Of a DNA stretch of 64,000 nt, positions 9,048-17,767 are shown piece after piece. The stretch comes from Variovorax gracilis. Its GTDB lineage: Bacteria; Pseudomonadota; Gammaproteobacteria; Burkholderiales; Burkholderiaceae_C. The notes beneath the pieces are model-generated. The model saw only the letters and a list, made by a program, of their open reading frames with translations. It was not told where the DNA came from and did not search any database. How positions within the stretch are numbered: the stretch's first letter is position 1; every line of letters begins with the position of its first letter. Where the stretch lies: NCBI RefSeq assembly GCF_030317115.1, contig NZ_JASZYF010000001.1, positions 310,001 through 374,000 on the forward strand, read 5' to 3'. The translations under genes and the position numbers were made by a program.

Positions 9048-9935
9048 ATGCCGAACTCCGCCCCTTCCGCTTCCGCCGCCTCCTTCGAGCCGCTGGCCGG
9101 CGTGCGCGTGCTCAGCCTCGCGCTCAACCTGCCCGGACCTGCCGCGCTGATGCGCTGCCGGGCCATGGGGGCCGCGTGCACCAAGCTCGAGCCGCCCACG
9201 GGCGACCCGATGAGCCACTACAACCCCACCGCCTACGGCGCGCTGCACGAGGGCGTGAAGGTCGAGGTCGCCGACCTCAAGACCGAGGCCGGGCAGCAGC
9301 ATCTGCATCGCCTGCTCCAGGAAACCGAGGTCCTGCTGACCTCCTTCCGCCCGTCGGCACTCGCCAAGCTGGGGCTGGACCGGGACGCGCTGCAGGCACG
9401 CCATCCGAAGCTGTCGCAGGTCGCGATCGTCGGCGCGCCGGGCGAGCGCGCCGAGGAGCCAGGCCACGACCTCACCTACCTTGCCGAAAGCGGCCTGGTT
9501 CCCGGGACCGCGCTGCCGCCCACGCTGTATGCCGACATGGGCGGCGCGCTGCTCGCGAGCGAGGCGGTGCTGAAAGCGGCGCTGCATTCGGCCAAGGCCG
9601 ACACCTGCGGCATCTACCTCGAGGTGGCGCTCAATGCCGCCGCCGACTGGCTGGCGCTGCCGAGAACCTGGGGCCTGACGACGCCCACGGGCGCGGTCGG
9701 CGGCGCCCACGCCGGCTACCGCGTCTACCCATGTGTCGATGGCCGAGTCGCCGTCGCCGCCCTGGAGCCTCACTTCGCGACTCGCCTGTGCGAAGCGGCC
9801 GGATTTGCGTCGGCAAGCATGTTCGCGTCCGGCACGCACGAGGCAATCGCCCGCTGGATCGGCACGCGCACACGCGCCCAGCTCGACGCCATGGCGCGCG
9901 AGCGCGATGTGCCCCTGCTCACCCTCGAAGCCTGA
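9048..9935 (+). CDS. CaiB/BaiF family CoA-transferase / racemase-like, short form
   Basis: A 295-residue family III CoA-transferase-type protein, close in style to alpha-methylacyl-CoA racemases. The motif GHDLTYLAESG carries an Asp at about residue 141, which matches the catalytic Asp of the racemase branch. It is shorter than the usual 360-400 residues and lacks much of the C-terminal part. The start at 9048 has AAGGA 8 bases upstream; a GTG at 9024 in frame is possible. Divergence from an enoyl-CoA-reductase-like SDR supports an acyl-CoA substrate. Whether the short form is active is open. Confidence 0.8.
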   Translation: MPNSAPSASAASFEPLAGVRVLSLALNLPGPAALMRCRAMGAACTKLEPPTGDPMSHYNPTAYGALHEGVKVEVADLKTEAGQQHLHRLLQETEVLLTSFRPSALAKLGLDRDALQARHPKLSQVAIVGAPGERAEEPGHDLTYLAESGLVPGTALPPTLYADMGGALLASEAVLKAALHSAKADTCGIYLEVALNAAADWLALPRTWGLTTPTGAVGGAHAGYRVYPCVDGRVAVAALEPHFATRLCEAAGFASASMFASGTHEAIARWIGTRTRAQLDAMARERDVPLLTLEA

Positions 9936-9950
9936 CGAACGGGCAAGCGC

Positions 9951-9971
9951 ACGGCCAAGGTCGGTGGCCGT
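9951..9971 (+). terminator. hairpin after the CoA-transferase gene
   Basis: A perfect 7-bp stem, ACGGCCA / TGGCCGT, with a 7-base loop starts 15 bases after the stop codon and is followed only by TTTG. It may be a weak intrinsic terminator. Confidence 0.35.
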
Positions 9972-10114
9972 TTGCACGCCTTGCGTGCGAACACCCGACC
10001 ACCTACGCGGTTCCCCGTACGCGCCTCAGTGGCAGCACCTAGTGGCGCTGGGACTCGCCTTGATTGTGGCAATCCCGGGCGATTCCTACGATGATTCGAC
10101 ACTCAGGAGTTGCC

Positions 10115-10732
10115 ATGAAACGCGTTGCGTGCCTTGCCCTCGTTCTTTCCTGCCTCGTCGCGGCCTGTGCGACGGGGCCCAAGGGAGGCGCGACGGGAGA
10201 CGGCAACTCGATCATGCCGACGCTGACCCCGGCGCAGGCCGCCTCGAAGAAGGCGAGCATCCTCGCCATGCGCGACCGGACGCTCGCCCAGCTGTACGCG
10301 CAGAAGCCCGAGGCACGGGAAGAAGTCCGCCTGGCTGCCGGCTACGCGGTCTTCGATTCGACCCAGTACAACGTGGTGATGCTGGTCGAGTCGAACGGCA
10401 CGGGCGTGCTGTTCGAGAACGGCAACGCGACGCCGACGTACATGATCGAGGCCAGGGCCGGCACCGGGCCGGGCGTCGGCTACAAGGATTTCCGCCAGGT
10501 GATCATCTTCAAGAGCAAGGACGTCCTGGACCAGTTCCGCAGGGCGGGCGCTGACGTCTCGGCCTCCGCCGACGCCACGATGAAGGTCAGGCCCGGCGGT
10601 TCGTCCGTGTCGCTCGCCACGTCCTTCGATCCATTCATCACGACCTATAACTTCACCGACGCAGGAATGCTGCTCCAGGCCAACTGGGGCGGGTCTGCTT
10701 TCCTGCCCTACGCGCAACTCAACCAGCCGTAA
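10115..10732 (+). CDS. SYLF-type (Ysc84-like) lipid-binding lipoprotein
   Basis: A 205-residue probable lipoprotein. The N-terminus is a signal peptide ending in a lipobox-like VAAC at residues 15-18, so the mature protein should be anchored by an acylated cysteine. The rest resembles the SYLF domain, which binds membranes and phosphoinositides in eukaryotes and has an unclear role in bacteria; GYAVFDS near residue 87 corresponds to the family's GYAVFP motif. The start at 10115 has a CAGGAG site. The ABC exporter gene begins 10 bases downstream, so the two are likely one transcript, and a lipid-handling role is plausible. Confidence 0.7.
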   Translation: MKRVACLALVLSCLVAACATGPKGGATGDGNSIMPTLTPAQAASKKASILAMRDRTLAQLYAQKPEAREEVRLAAGYAVFDSTQYNVVMLVESNGTGVLFENGNATPTYMIEARAGTGPGVGYKDFRQVIIFKSKDVLDQFRRAGADVSASADATMKVRPGGSSVSLATSFDPFITTYNFTDAGMLLQANWGGSAFLPYAQLNQP

Positions 10733-10742
10733 GGAGACTGTC

Positions 10743-12617
10743 TTGAAGGCACAGCCACCCCTGGCGTCCGCGACACGCGTGCCCCCCCGCGCCGCCAAGG
10801 AGCAGCGCGCCGACATGATGCGCCTCGTCATGAGCCTGGTCAGGCCCTATTCCGGCTGGCTCGTGATCGTCTTCGTCGCGATGATGGTGGAGATCCTGAT
10901 GAGCCTCGCGGCACCCTGGCCGCTGAAACTGGTGCTCGACGACGCGCTCGGCACCCACCATCTGCCGCGCTGGCTGGAATGGGCGCACAACCTCGGCATC
11001 GGCCGCCACACGCTCGGCGTGGCACTGTTCGCGGGTATCGCCACCGTCATGATCGCGGTGATCGGCGGCATCGCGACCTACATCGACAACTACTACACCG
11101 CCAGCATCGGCCAATGGGTGGCGAACGACCTGCGCATTCGCATCTACGAGCACCTGCATCGGCTGTCACTCGCGTTCTACGACGGCGCCAAGACCGGCAC
11201 CCTGATGTCGACCATCACGAGCGACGTGGCGACAGTGCAGAACTTCGCGTCGTCATCGACGCTCGGCATCATCGTGGACGTTGTCACGATCGTCTTCATG
11301 CTCGGGCTGATGGTCTGGCTGGACTGGGACTTCACGCTGATCGCGGTCGCCGTCATGCCCTTCCTCCTGATCTTCATCTTCCGCTTCAAGCAGGTGGTCA
11401 AGGAGGTTACCCGCGATGTACGGGCGCGGCAAAGCGAGATCGTAGCCGTCGTGCAGGAAGGCCTGGGCCAGGTGCGCGCCGTGAAGGCCTTCGGCCGCCA
11501 GGACCTCGAGGTGTCGCACATGGAAGCCGCGAGCCATGCAAGCACCGAGGCCGCCTTGCGGGCGCGGCGGGTCAAGTCCCTGCTGTCGCCTGTCGTCGCG
11601 GTCGTCGTCGCGCTGTGCACCGGCATCGTCCTCTGGAAGGGCACTGCCCTCATCGTCTCCGGCGCGATGACTGCCGGCGCCTTGACGGTGTACCTCGCCT
11701 ACCTCAGCAAGTTCTTCAAGCCGGTGAAGGATCTCGCCGGCATGGCAAGCACCATCGCTCAGACCACCGTGGCGCTGGAGCGCATCCAGAAGATCCTGGG
11801 CGCCGACGAGATCATCCGCGACCGCCCGGACGCGATCGACCCCGGACGTGCCAAGGGAGAGATCACCTTCGAGCACGTGGCCTTCGGCTACGGCCACGAG
11901 CCTCCGGTCCTGCGCGACGTGAGCTTCACCATCCGGCCCGGCCAGGTCGTCGGCATCGTCGGGCCGACCGGCAGCGGCAAGTCGACCGTGGTGAGCCTGA
12001 TGCCGCGCTTCTACGACCCCACCGGGGGCCGCGTCCTGCTCGATGGAACGGACATCAGCCGATGCAAGCTGGCAGCGGTGCGTTCGCAGATCGGATTCGT
12101 GCTGCAGGAGACCGTCCTGTTCCGGGGCAGCATCGGCGAGAACATCGCCTACGGGAAGCCGGGGGCAAGCCAGGAGGAAATCGTCGCTGCGGCCCGGCTC
12201 GCGAACGCCGACGAATTCATCAGCCGCATGCCTCACGGGTACGACTCGCAGGTCGGCGAACGCGGCGACACGCTCTCGGGCGGCCAGAGGCAGCGCATCG
12301 GCATCGCGCGCGCCATCATTCGCAACAGCCCGATCATGATCCTCGATGAGCCGACCGCGGCGCTCGACACCGAATCCGAACGCCTCGTGATCGAGGGCCT
12401 GGAGCGGCTGATGCAGGGGCGCACTGTCATCATGATCGCCCACCGCCTCAGCACCCTGCGCAATGCGGACAAGATCATCGTGCTGAAGGACGGCATCGTC
12501 GTCGAGGAAGGCACGAACGACGAGTTGGTCGCACTCGGCGGCGTGTATGCCGATCTGCACAGGATCCAGTACGAAACCCAGCCGGCCGCCGTGGCCGAAT
12601 CTTCCGAATCTGCGTGA
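10743..12617 (+). CDS. ABC exporter, MsbA/type IV half-transporter
   Basis: A 624-residue fused transmembrane and nucleotide-binding half-transporter that should work as a homodimer. Six helices occupy about residues 35-330. The ATPase has Walker A GPTGSGKST near 406, the LSGGQ signature near 510, Walker B IMILDEPTAALD near 530 and the switch histidine in AHRLS near 566. Such proteins export lipids, lipid-linked molecules, peptides or drugs. The start is TTG at 10743, placed 6 bases after AAGGAG. It lies between a SYLF lipoprotein and a phospholipase D-family gene, which favours a phospholipid-related substrate. Confidence 0.92.
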   Translation: MKAQPPLASATRVPPRAAKEQRADMMRLVMSLVRPYSGWLVIVFVAMMVEILMSLAAPWPLKLVLDDALGTHHLPRWLEWAHNLGIGRHTLGVALFAGIATVMIAVIGGIATYIDNYYTASIGQWVANDLRIRIYEHLHRLSLAFYDGAKTGTLMSTITSDVATVQNFASSSTLGIIVDVVTIVFMLGLMVWLDWDFTLIAVAVMPFLLIFIFRFKQVVKEVTRDVRARQSEIVAVVQEGLGQVRAVKAFGRQDLEVSHMEAASHASTEAALRARRVKSLLSPVVAVVVALCTGIVLWKGTALIVSGAMTAGALTVYLAYLSKFFKPVKDLAGMASTIAQTTVALERIQKILGADEIIRDRPDAIDPGRAKGEITFEHVAFGYGHEPPVLRDVSFTIRPGQVVGIVGPTGSGKSTVVSLMPRFYDPTGGRVLLDGTDISRCKLAAVRSQIGFVLQETVLFRGSIGENIAYGKPGASQEEIVAAARLANADEFISRMPHGYDSQVGERGDTLSGGQRQRIGIARAIIRNSPIMILDEPTAALDTESERLVIEGLERLMQGRTVIMIAHRLSTLRNADKIIVLKDGIVVEEGTNDELVALGGVYADLHRIQYETQPAAVAESSESA

Positions 12618-12624
12618 GGCCGCC

Positions 12625-13641
12625 ATGTCGCACCACCTGATCGTCCTGCCCGACGACACCGCCCAGCCCATCCTCGACGCGATCAACGGGGCGAAGAGCG
12701 CGTTGAACATCCGGATGTTCCTTTTCACCGATGAAGCGCTGCTCAAGGCCGTCATTGCCGCGAAGCAGCGCGGCGTGAAGGTGCGCGTGATGCTGAATCC
12801 GGCACGCCGGAGCGGCGAGAGCGAGAACGAGGAATCGCGCAAGACGCTGGAGGCCGCCGGCGTGGAGGTGCGCGACAGCAATCCGAAGTTCGACCTCACC
12901 CACCAGAAGTCCATGGTCGTCGATGGCCAGATAGGGTTCGTCGAGTCGCTGAACTGGGAGCCGAAGGATCTCACCGAGACCCGTGACTACGCCATCGTCA
13001 CCACGCACAAGCTCGAAACCCAGCAGATGGTCGATTGCTTCGATGCCGACTGGGAGCACGAGGACTTCAGTCCGCATCCCGAGTCGCGCCTGCTCTGGTG
13101 CCCGGACAACGGCCGTCCCCGCATGGCCGCCTTCATCGATGCGGCCAAGCACTCGCTGTGGGTGCAGAACGAGCGCTACCAGGACACGGTGATCATCGAA
13201 CGACTGGTGCGCGCGGCCAGTCGTGGCGTAAAGATCCACATCCTCGCGAAGCCGCCCCATTCGCTCAAGGCGGAGAAACTCATCGAGGGCGTCGGCGGCC
13301 TGCGCATCCTGCAGGACGTCGGTGCCAAGGTGCACACGATGAAGCACCTGAAGCTGCACGCCAAGATGATGCTGGCGGATGGCAAGCACGCGATCGTAGG
13401 GTCGATCAACCTGGCGCCGGGCAGCTTCGACGGCCGACGCGAACTCGCGATCGAAACCGACCATGCCGCGACGATCAAGCGCCTGGAGAAGATCGCGCGC
13501 TCGGACTGGGAGCTGTCGCACCGGCTCGACCTGAGCGACGAGGGGCTGCTGAAGGACCTCCAGAAGCGCGAGCTCAGTCCGGACAAGCTGGTGCTCGACG
13601 GCAGCGCGCCTGCAGGCAAGAAGCACAAGGACAAGGGTTAG
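12625..13641 (+). CDS. phospholipase D-family (HKD) protein
   Basis: A 338-residue protein with two HKD motifs (HxKxxxxD): HQKSMVVD from residue 93 and HAKMMLAD from residue 245. The two together make one active site that forms a phosphohistidine intermediate. The family includes cardiolipin synthases, phospholipases D and nucleases. There is no signal peptide and no N-terminal transmembrane segment, unlike the canonical cardiolipin synthases, so it is probably cytoplasmic or membrane-peripheral. It begins 7 bases after the ABC exporter stop and very likely shares its mRNA. A phospholipid or phosphodiester substrate is likely, but not the exact one. Confidence 0.88.
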   Translation: MSHHLIVLPDDTAQPILDAINGAKSALNIRMFLFTDEALLKAVIAAKQRGVKVRVMLNPARRSGESENEESRKTLEAAGVEVRDSNPKFDLTHQKSMVVDGQIGFVESLNWEPKDLTETRDYAIVTTHKLETQQMVDCFDADWEHEDFSPHPESRLLWCPDNGRPRMAAFIDAAKHSLWVQNERYQDTVIIERLVRAASRGVKIHILAKPPHSLKAEKLIEGVGGLRILQDVGAKVHTMKHLKLHAKMMLADGKHAIVGSINLAPGSFDGRRELAIETDHAATIKRLEKIARSDWELSHRLDLSDEGLLKDLQKRELSPDKLVLDGSAPAGKKHKDKG

Positions 13642-13669
13642 GGAAGGCTCTGGCCGGGGAATCCCCCTG

Positions 13670-14398
13670 ATGCCGAACGCAACCTTTACCAGGGCGTTGG
13701 CAAGGAAGCTGCTGGCCGCGGCGGCATGCGTGTCGCTTTCGTCGACGGTGCTGGCGCGCAGCGCCGCGGAATACGCGATTCGCTGGGACCCCGCCGAAAG
13801 CGGGCCCCGGAGCATCGCGGAGGTCCAGGCCGCGTTGAAGCTGCCGGGAGCGGGCAAGCAGAAGCGGTTCGAGGTCCGCTATTTCGTCGTCACGCCGCCT
13901 CCCGGGACACCTCAGGACGCCAGCGTCATCGCCCGCGAACGCTCGACCGGCGGGAAGACCGAGTCGATGTACAAGCTGCGCAGCCCCACCCCGCTCGCCG
14001 CCACCGGGCCCCAAGCGCAGTGGCAATGCCCCTTCGCGCGCAAGACCCGACCCAAGAGCAAGGACGAAGTGGATATCGGCTGGACTGCCGAGGGGGTGCC
14101 GAGGAAGAACTATTCGCTCAGTTGCGATGCCGATGGCTTCCTCAAGGCGCTTCTCCCTGCGCGCTTCGAGGCCAGGCCGGTCGGCTGCGCCAACGACGTC
14201 CTGCGCCAGGAAGTCGACCACATCACCATCGAACGCTGGCACCTCCCAGGGGACAGGATGGCCTTCGAAGTGTCCTGGAAGGCGAGCGACTCGGACGCCG
14301 ACCTTGAGCAGTTCACCAGGCGGGTCGTTCGCCCGCTCCGGGAGGCGGGTGCGAAGGCCCTCCAGGAAAGCAAGACCGGCCTGGGCAGCCACTGCTAG
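13670..14398 (+). CDS. hypothetical secreted protein
   Basis: I do not recognise this 242-residue protein. Residues 1-30 look like a signal peptide with a cleavable LSSTVLARS region, so it should be periplasmic. The mature part is rich in charged residues and has four cysteines, at about 121, 147, 177 and the last residue, which could form two disulfides. It begins 28 bases after the phospholipase D-family gene on the same strand and ends the run that starts with the SYLF lipoprotein. An envelope role linked to the exporter is a guess from position only. Confidence 0.65.
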   Translation: MPNATFTRALARKLLAAAACVSLSSTVLARSAAEYAIRWDPAESGPRSIAEVQAALKLPGAGKQKRFEVRYFVVTPPPGTPQDASVIARERSTGGKTESMYKLRSPTPLAATGPQAQWQCPFARKTRPKSKDEVDIGWTAEGVPRKNYSLSCDADGFLKALLPARFEARPVGCANDVLRQEVDHITIERWHLPGDRMAFEVSWKASDSDADLEQFTRRVVRPLREAGAKALQESKTGLGSHC

Positions 14399-14438
14399 CC
14401 ATCCTGCGCCAGGACGACAACCGACAGCCCGTGCCGCT

Positions 14439-15764
14439 TCAATCCGCTCGCTGGATCGTCTCCCCCTTCAAGGGGCCCATGTCGCGGATGTTGAAGCGGT
14501 GCCGCTTCCAGCCTGCGAACGTGCGGCGCCAGTTCAGCAGCGACACGAAGTAGTACACCACCTTGAACATGAAGAGCGAGCGCCGATAGGCCGGCCCGTG
14601 GTGGATGTCCGCCGCCAGCAGCGACATCAGGCCCTGCTTGACGTTGAAGGCGTTGTTCGGATGCATGAACATGTCGCGGATCGTCGGGTTGGTCACCCGG
14701 TAGATGAACCACGAGTAGTCGCGCGGGCCCACCCGCATGCGCTGCTCGAGCGCGACGCGTGCGGGTGCGAGTTCGTCCGGACGGTCGAGGGCGGTGGCCA
14801 CCAGCTTCGCGCCGTCGAAGGCGCTCTGCATCGCCAGGAACACGCCGGAGGAGAACATCGGGTCGATGAAGGTGTAGGCGTCGCCCACCATGAGGTAGCG
14901 CTCGCCGGTGGCGTGCGTGCTGGAATACGAGAAGTTGCCCGTGGCGTGAACCATGTCGTCGACCAGCGTGGCGTCCTTCAGCCGGTCCTTCAGCTCCGGG
15001 CACAGCGCGATGGTGTCGTAGAAGTACTCCTTCAGCGGCTTGTCGCGCGCCTTGAGGTAGTAGGCCCAGCAGACCGCGCCGACGCTGGTCGTCCCGTCGG
15101 CCAGCGGGATGAACCAGAACCAGCCGTGCTCGAACCAGCAGATGCTGATGTTGCCCTCGCGCCGGCCCTCCAGCCGACGCGCATTGCGGAAGTGGCCGAA
15201 CAGCGCGGTGCTGTTGTGGTCGGGGTTCTTCTGCTTGCACCTGAACTTGTTGGCCAGCAAGGTGTCGCGCCCGCTGGCGTCGACCACGAAGCGCGCGCGC
15301 CATTCGCGCACCGCGCCGTCATCGAGCTGCGCGCGAACGTTGGCCCCTTCGGCATCGAAATCCACTTGCCGAACCTTTGCGCCTTCCAGCGTCAGTGCGC
15401 CCTTTTCCTCCGCGTTGCGGAACAGCAGCATGTCCAGTTCGGAGCGGCGCACCTGCCAGGCGGAATCCTTCGATGGATCCCAGCCTTCGGAAAAGTCCAC
15501 GTAGCTGCAGTAGTCGAGGTCCGGCGGCACGAACTCGATGCCGAACTTCGGCATCCCGATCTTCGCGACCTGCTCGCGCACGCCCAGCTTCTCGAACAGT
15601 TCGACATTGCCGGGCAGCAGCGACTCGCCGATATGGAAGCGTGGGTGATGGTCCTTTTCGAGCAGCACGACCCTGCGGCCTTCCTGCGCGAGCAATGTCG
15701 CGATCGTGGAGCCGGCCGGCCCGCCGCCGATCACCAGAACATCGCACTCCTGCCTTTTGTCCAT
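14439..15764 (-). CDS. flavin-dependent halogenase-like FAD oxidoreductase
   Basis: A 441-residue FAD enzyme. GGGPAG (residues 13-18) and GESLLP (46-51) bind FAD. The halogenase signature WxWxIP is present as WFWFIP at 215-220, the Fx.Px.Sx.G-type motif as FIDPMFSSG at 299-307, and a candidate catalytic lysine is Lys73 in PKFG, the position that carries hypohalous acid in tryptophan and phenol halogenases. These signs favour a halogenase over a geranylgeranyl-reductase-type enzyme, although many such homologues are untested. No natural-product synthase, carrier protein or flavin reductase gene lies nearby, so the substrate is unknown. It follows the antiporter gene by 77 bases. Confidence 0.8.
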   Translation of the reverse strand: MDKRQECDVLVIGGGPAGSTIATLLAQEGRRVVLLEKDHHPRFHIGESLLPGNVELFEKLGVREQVAKIGMPKFGIEFVPPDLDYCSYVDFSEGWDPSKDSAWQVRRSELDMLLFRNAEEKGALTLEGAKVRQVDFDAEGANVRAQLDDGAVREWRARFVVDASGRDTLLANKFRCKQKNPDHNSTALFGHFRNARRLEGRREGNISICWFEHGWFWFIPLADGTTSVGAVCWAYYLKARDKPLKEYFYDTIALCPELKDRLKDATLVDDMVHATGNFSYSSTHATGERYLMVGDAYTFIDPMFSSGVFLAMQSAFDGAKLVATALDRPDELAPARVALEQRMRVGPRDYSWFIYRVTNPTIRDMFMHPNNAFNVKQGLMSLLAADIHHGPAYRRSLFMFKVVYYFVSLLNWRRTFAGWKRHRFNIRDMGPLKGETIQRAD

Positions 15765-15790
15765 GAAGGAACTCTCTTTCGAATCGAAGG

Positions 15791-15811
15791 GGCGGCGCGA
15801 ATGTCGCCGCC
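15791..15811 (-). other. GC-rich hairpin between antiporter and halogenase-like genes
   Basis: A perfect 7-bp stem GGCGGCG / CGCCGCC with a 7-base loop lies between the two minus-strand genes. It lacks a T-tract, so it is more likely a processing or partial termination site than a full terminator. Confidence 0.35.
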
Positions 15812-15841
15812 GTTGAAGGATGCCCCGGACGAGCCGGGGAT

Positions 15842-17089
15842 CTAGGTACGCTTGACCCGGTCGACGGGTTCGGGATTCTGCCGGCCGATCAGCGACAGCA
15901 GAGGTCCGGTCGCGGCCGTCGTGACCAGCGCCATCACCAGAAGCATTGTGAACAGCTCGGCGCCGATCAGTCCGGCGTCAAGGCCGACCTTGATGACGAT
16001 GAGCTCCATGAGCCCGCGCGAATTCATGAGCGCGCCGGTCGCCAGGCTTTCACGCCATCCGTAGCCGCACACGCGCGCGCCGGCTGCGCCGCCGATGATC
16101 TTGCCCGCGCACGCCACCAGCAGGATCAGGCCGAGCGCGCCCAGTCCCGCATTGGCGAACGCACCGGACGAAGTGCCCAGGCCTGCCAGCGCGAAGAAGA
16201 TCGGCATCAGCACGACGATCGACAGCGGCTCGATCCGGTCTTCGAGCGCGCGCAGCAGGCGGTCGTCGCGCGGCAGCGCGATGCCAAACAGGAAAGCGCC
16301 GAACACCGCATGCAGGTGCAGCCATTCGGTAAGCATCGCGCAGACGAACAGGCCGACGAGCAGCGCGGCCAGCACCATCGGCGAAGGCACGCCGTCGGGC
16401 GCATGCCGGCGAAGGTGCCTGGCCAGCAGCGGCTTCACGATCAGGAAAACCACAGACACCAGCACCACCAGCCCCAGTGCGATGCGCACGAAGCCATGCA
16501 GGCCGGCGCCGGCGCTCGCCAACGCGACGACCAGTGCCAGCAGCACCCATGCCAGGGCGTCCACCACACCCGCGGCGCCCAAGGACAACTGGCCGACACG
16601 CGTGCGGGTCATGTGGCGGTCCTTCAGGATGCGCGCCAGGACCGGAAAGGCCGTGATCGACAACGCCACGCCCAGGAACAGCGCGAACGGCCAGAAGGCC
16701 ACGCCCTGCGGTGCGAGCGACGGATGCAGCACCGGCGCGATCGCCACCCCCAGCGCCATCGGCAGCACCATGCTCGATAGCCCGACCCAGCCCGCGGCCC
16801 TGAGCTGGGTGCCCATGCCGCTGGGCGCGCGAAGCTCGGCGCCGACGATGAACATGAACAGCACCACGCCCATCGTCGCCAGCGAGGACAGGCCCGGCAG
16901 CGACGCCGGCGGGAAGAGCTGGGCGTGCCACTGCGGGAACAGTGCGCCGAGCACCACCGGCCCGAGCAGGATGCCGGCGGCCATCTCGCCGATCACCATC
17001 GGTTGACCGACCGCGCGCAGCGCAAGGCCACAGACGCGCGCGGTAACGAGGATGACGGTGAGTTGCAGGAAAAGAAGGGTCAGGGACAT
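15842..17089 (-). CDS. cation:proton antiporter (Kef/CPA2 type membrane domain)
   Basis: A 415-residue membrane protein with about twelve helices, of the sodium/hydrogen exchanger fold. The N-terminal region GQPMVIGEMAAGILLGPVVLG (split here as GQPMVIGEMA and GILLGP) is the conserved entry motif of CPA2 antiporters, and LGAAGVVDALAWVLL near residue 165 matches the ion-binding helix with its Asp. There is no cytosolic TrkA-N domain, so it is the short form. It exchanges Na+ or K+ for protons across the inner membrane. The chosen start at 17089 skips 12 residues of an open extension that lacks a good ribosome site. Confidence 0.88.
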   Translation of the reverse strand: MSLTLLFLQLTVILVTARVCGLALRAVGQPMVIGEMAAGILLGPVVLGALFPQWHAQLFPPASLPGLSSLATMGVVLFMFIVGAELRAPSGMGTQLRAAGWVGLSSMVLPMALGVAIAPVLHPSLAPQGVAFWPFALFLGVALSITAFPVLARILKDRHMTRTRVGQLSLGAAGVVDALAWVLLALVVALASAGAGLHGFVRIALGLVVLVSVVFLIVKPLLARHLRRHAPDGVPSPMVLAALLVGLFVCAMLTEWLHLHAVFGAFLFGIALPRDDRLLRALEDRIEPLSIVVLMPIFFALAGLGTSSGAFANAGLGALGLILLVACAGKIIGGAAGARVCGYGWRESLATGALMNSRGLMELIVIKVGLDAGLIGAELFTMLLVMALVTTAATGPLLSLIGRQNPEPVDRVKRT

Positions 17090-17209
17090 TGCCGGTACGT
17101 CGCGGAACCATCGCGCGAACACCAAAAGCTTCGGGAATTTCGCCAGAGCGTATCAGTTTGCACCAGTGGGCAGCCCGCGCATCCCGGGGCCGCGCGGCCG
17201 TTGCGCCGC

Positions 17210-17767
17210 TCAGCCGAAGCCGCTGCGCCCCAGCACCCGCACCCCGGGTCCGACGATCAACGCTTCTCCCATCGCAACGGATTCCCCGGTGAACGCGCCG
17301 ATGTTGACCTGGTGGGTGACCCAGACCTCGAAGGCCCCCATCGGAATGCGCGCCAACGCGTCCAGCATGGCCTGTCTGCGAGCGTCGGAATCGGCTGCGC
17401 CGCCGAAGGTCGAGTCGAGCGGCGACCAGTGCGTGTGGCTGCCGAAAGCAAGGTCCGCCGTATCCCTGCAGCGACACCACGCGCTGGTTCGCACTTCGGA
17501 GGGCTTGAGCCCCCGCCGCCTGAACCATTCACCCGCTGCCCGCGCCTGCGTGCGCCCTTCCTCGCTCAGATTTCGCTGACTGCTGCACACGCCGAGCCTG
17601 AAGCCCGGCGGGTCGCCCACACCAGGCGTGGTCTGCGCATGGCGCCAGAGCACCGCGCAGCGCCCGCTTCGAAGCTGCGCGGCCAGCACGTCGTCCGCAG
17701 GTTGCGCGCGGACGCCGACGGCGGCGAAGGCCAGCACAGCGAAGCCTCGCCGAGTGACGATTGTCAT
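17210..17767 (-). CDS. exported histidine phosphatase family protein
   Basis: A 185-residue member of the histidine phosphatase (phosphoglycerate mutase-like) superfamily. The catalytic motif appears as WRHAQT near residue 41 in place of the classical RHG, followed by LSEEGRTQA near 67 and the second-half histidine in VTHQVN near 151. Residues 1-21 form a signal peptide (RRGFAVLAFAAVGVRAQ, possibly Tat), so the enzyme should act in the periplasm. Its start codon overlaps the stop of the transporter gene upstream by ATGA. Periplasmic members often strip phosphate from sugar or lipid phosphates, but the substrate here is unknown. Confidence 0.85.
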   Translation of the reverse strand: MTIVTRRGFAVLAFAAVGVRAQPADDVLAAQLRSGRCAVLWRHAQTTPGVGDPPGFRLGVCSSQRNLSEEGRTQARAAGEWFRRRGLKPSEVRTSAWCRCRDTADLAFGSHTHWSPLDSTFGGAADSDARRQAMLDALARIPMGAFEVWVTHQVNIGAFTGESVAMGEALIVGPGVRVLGRSGFG

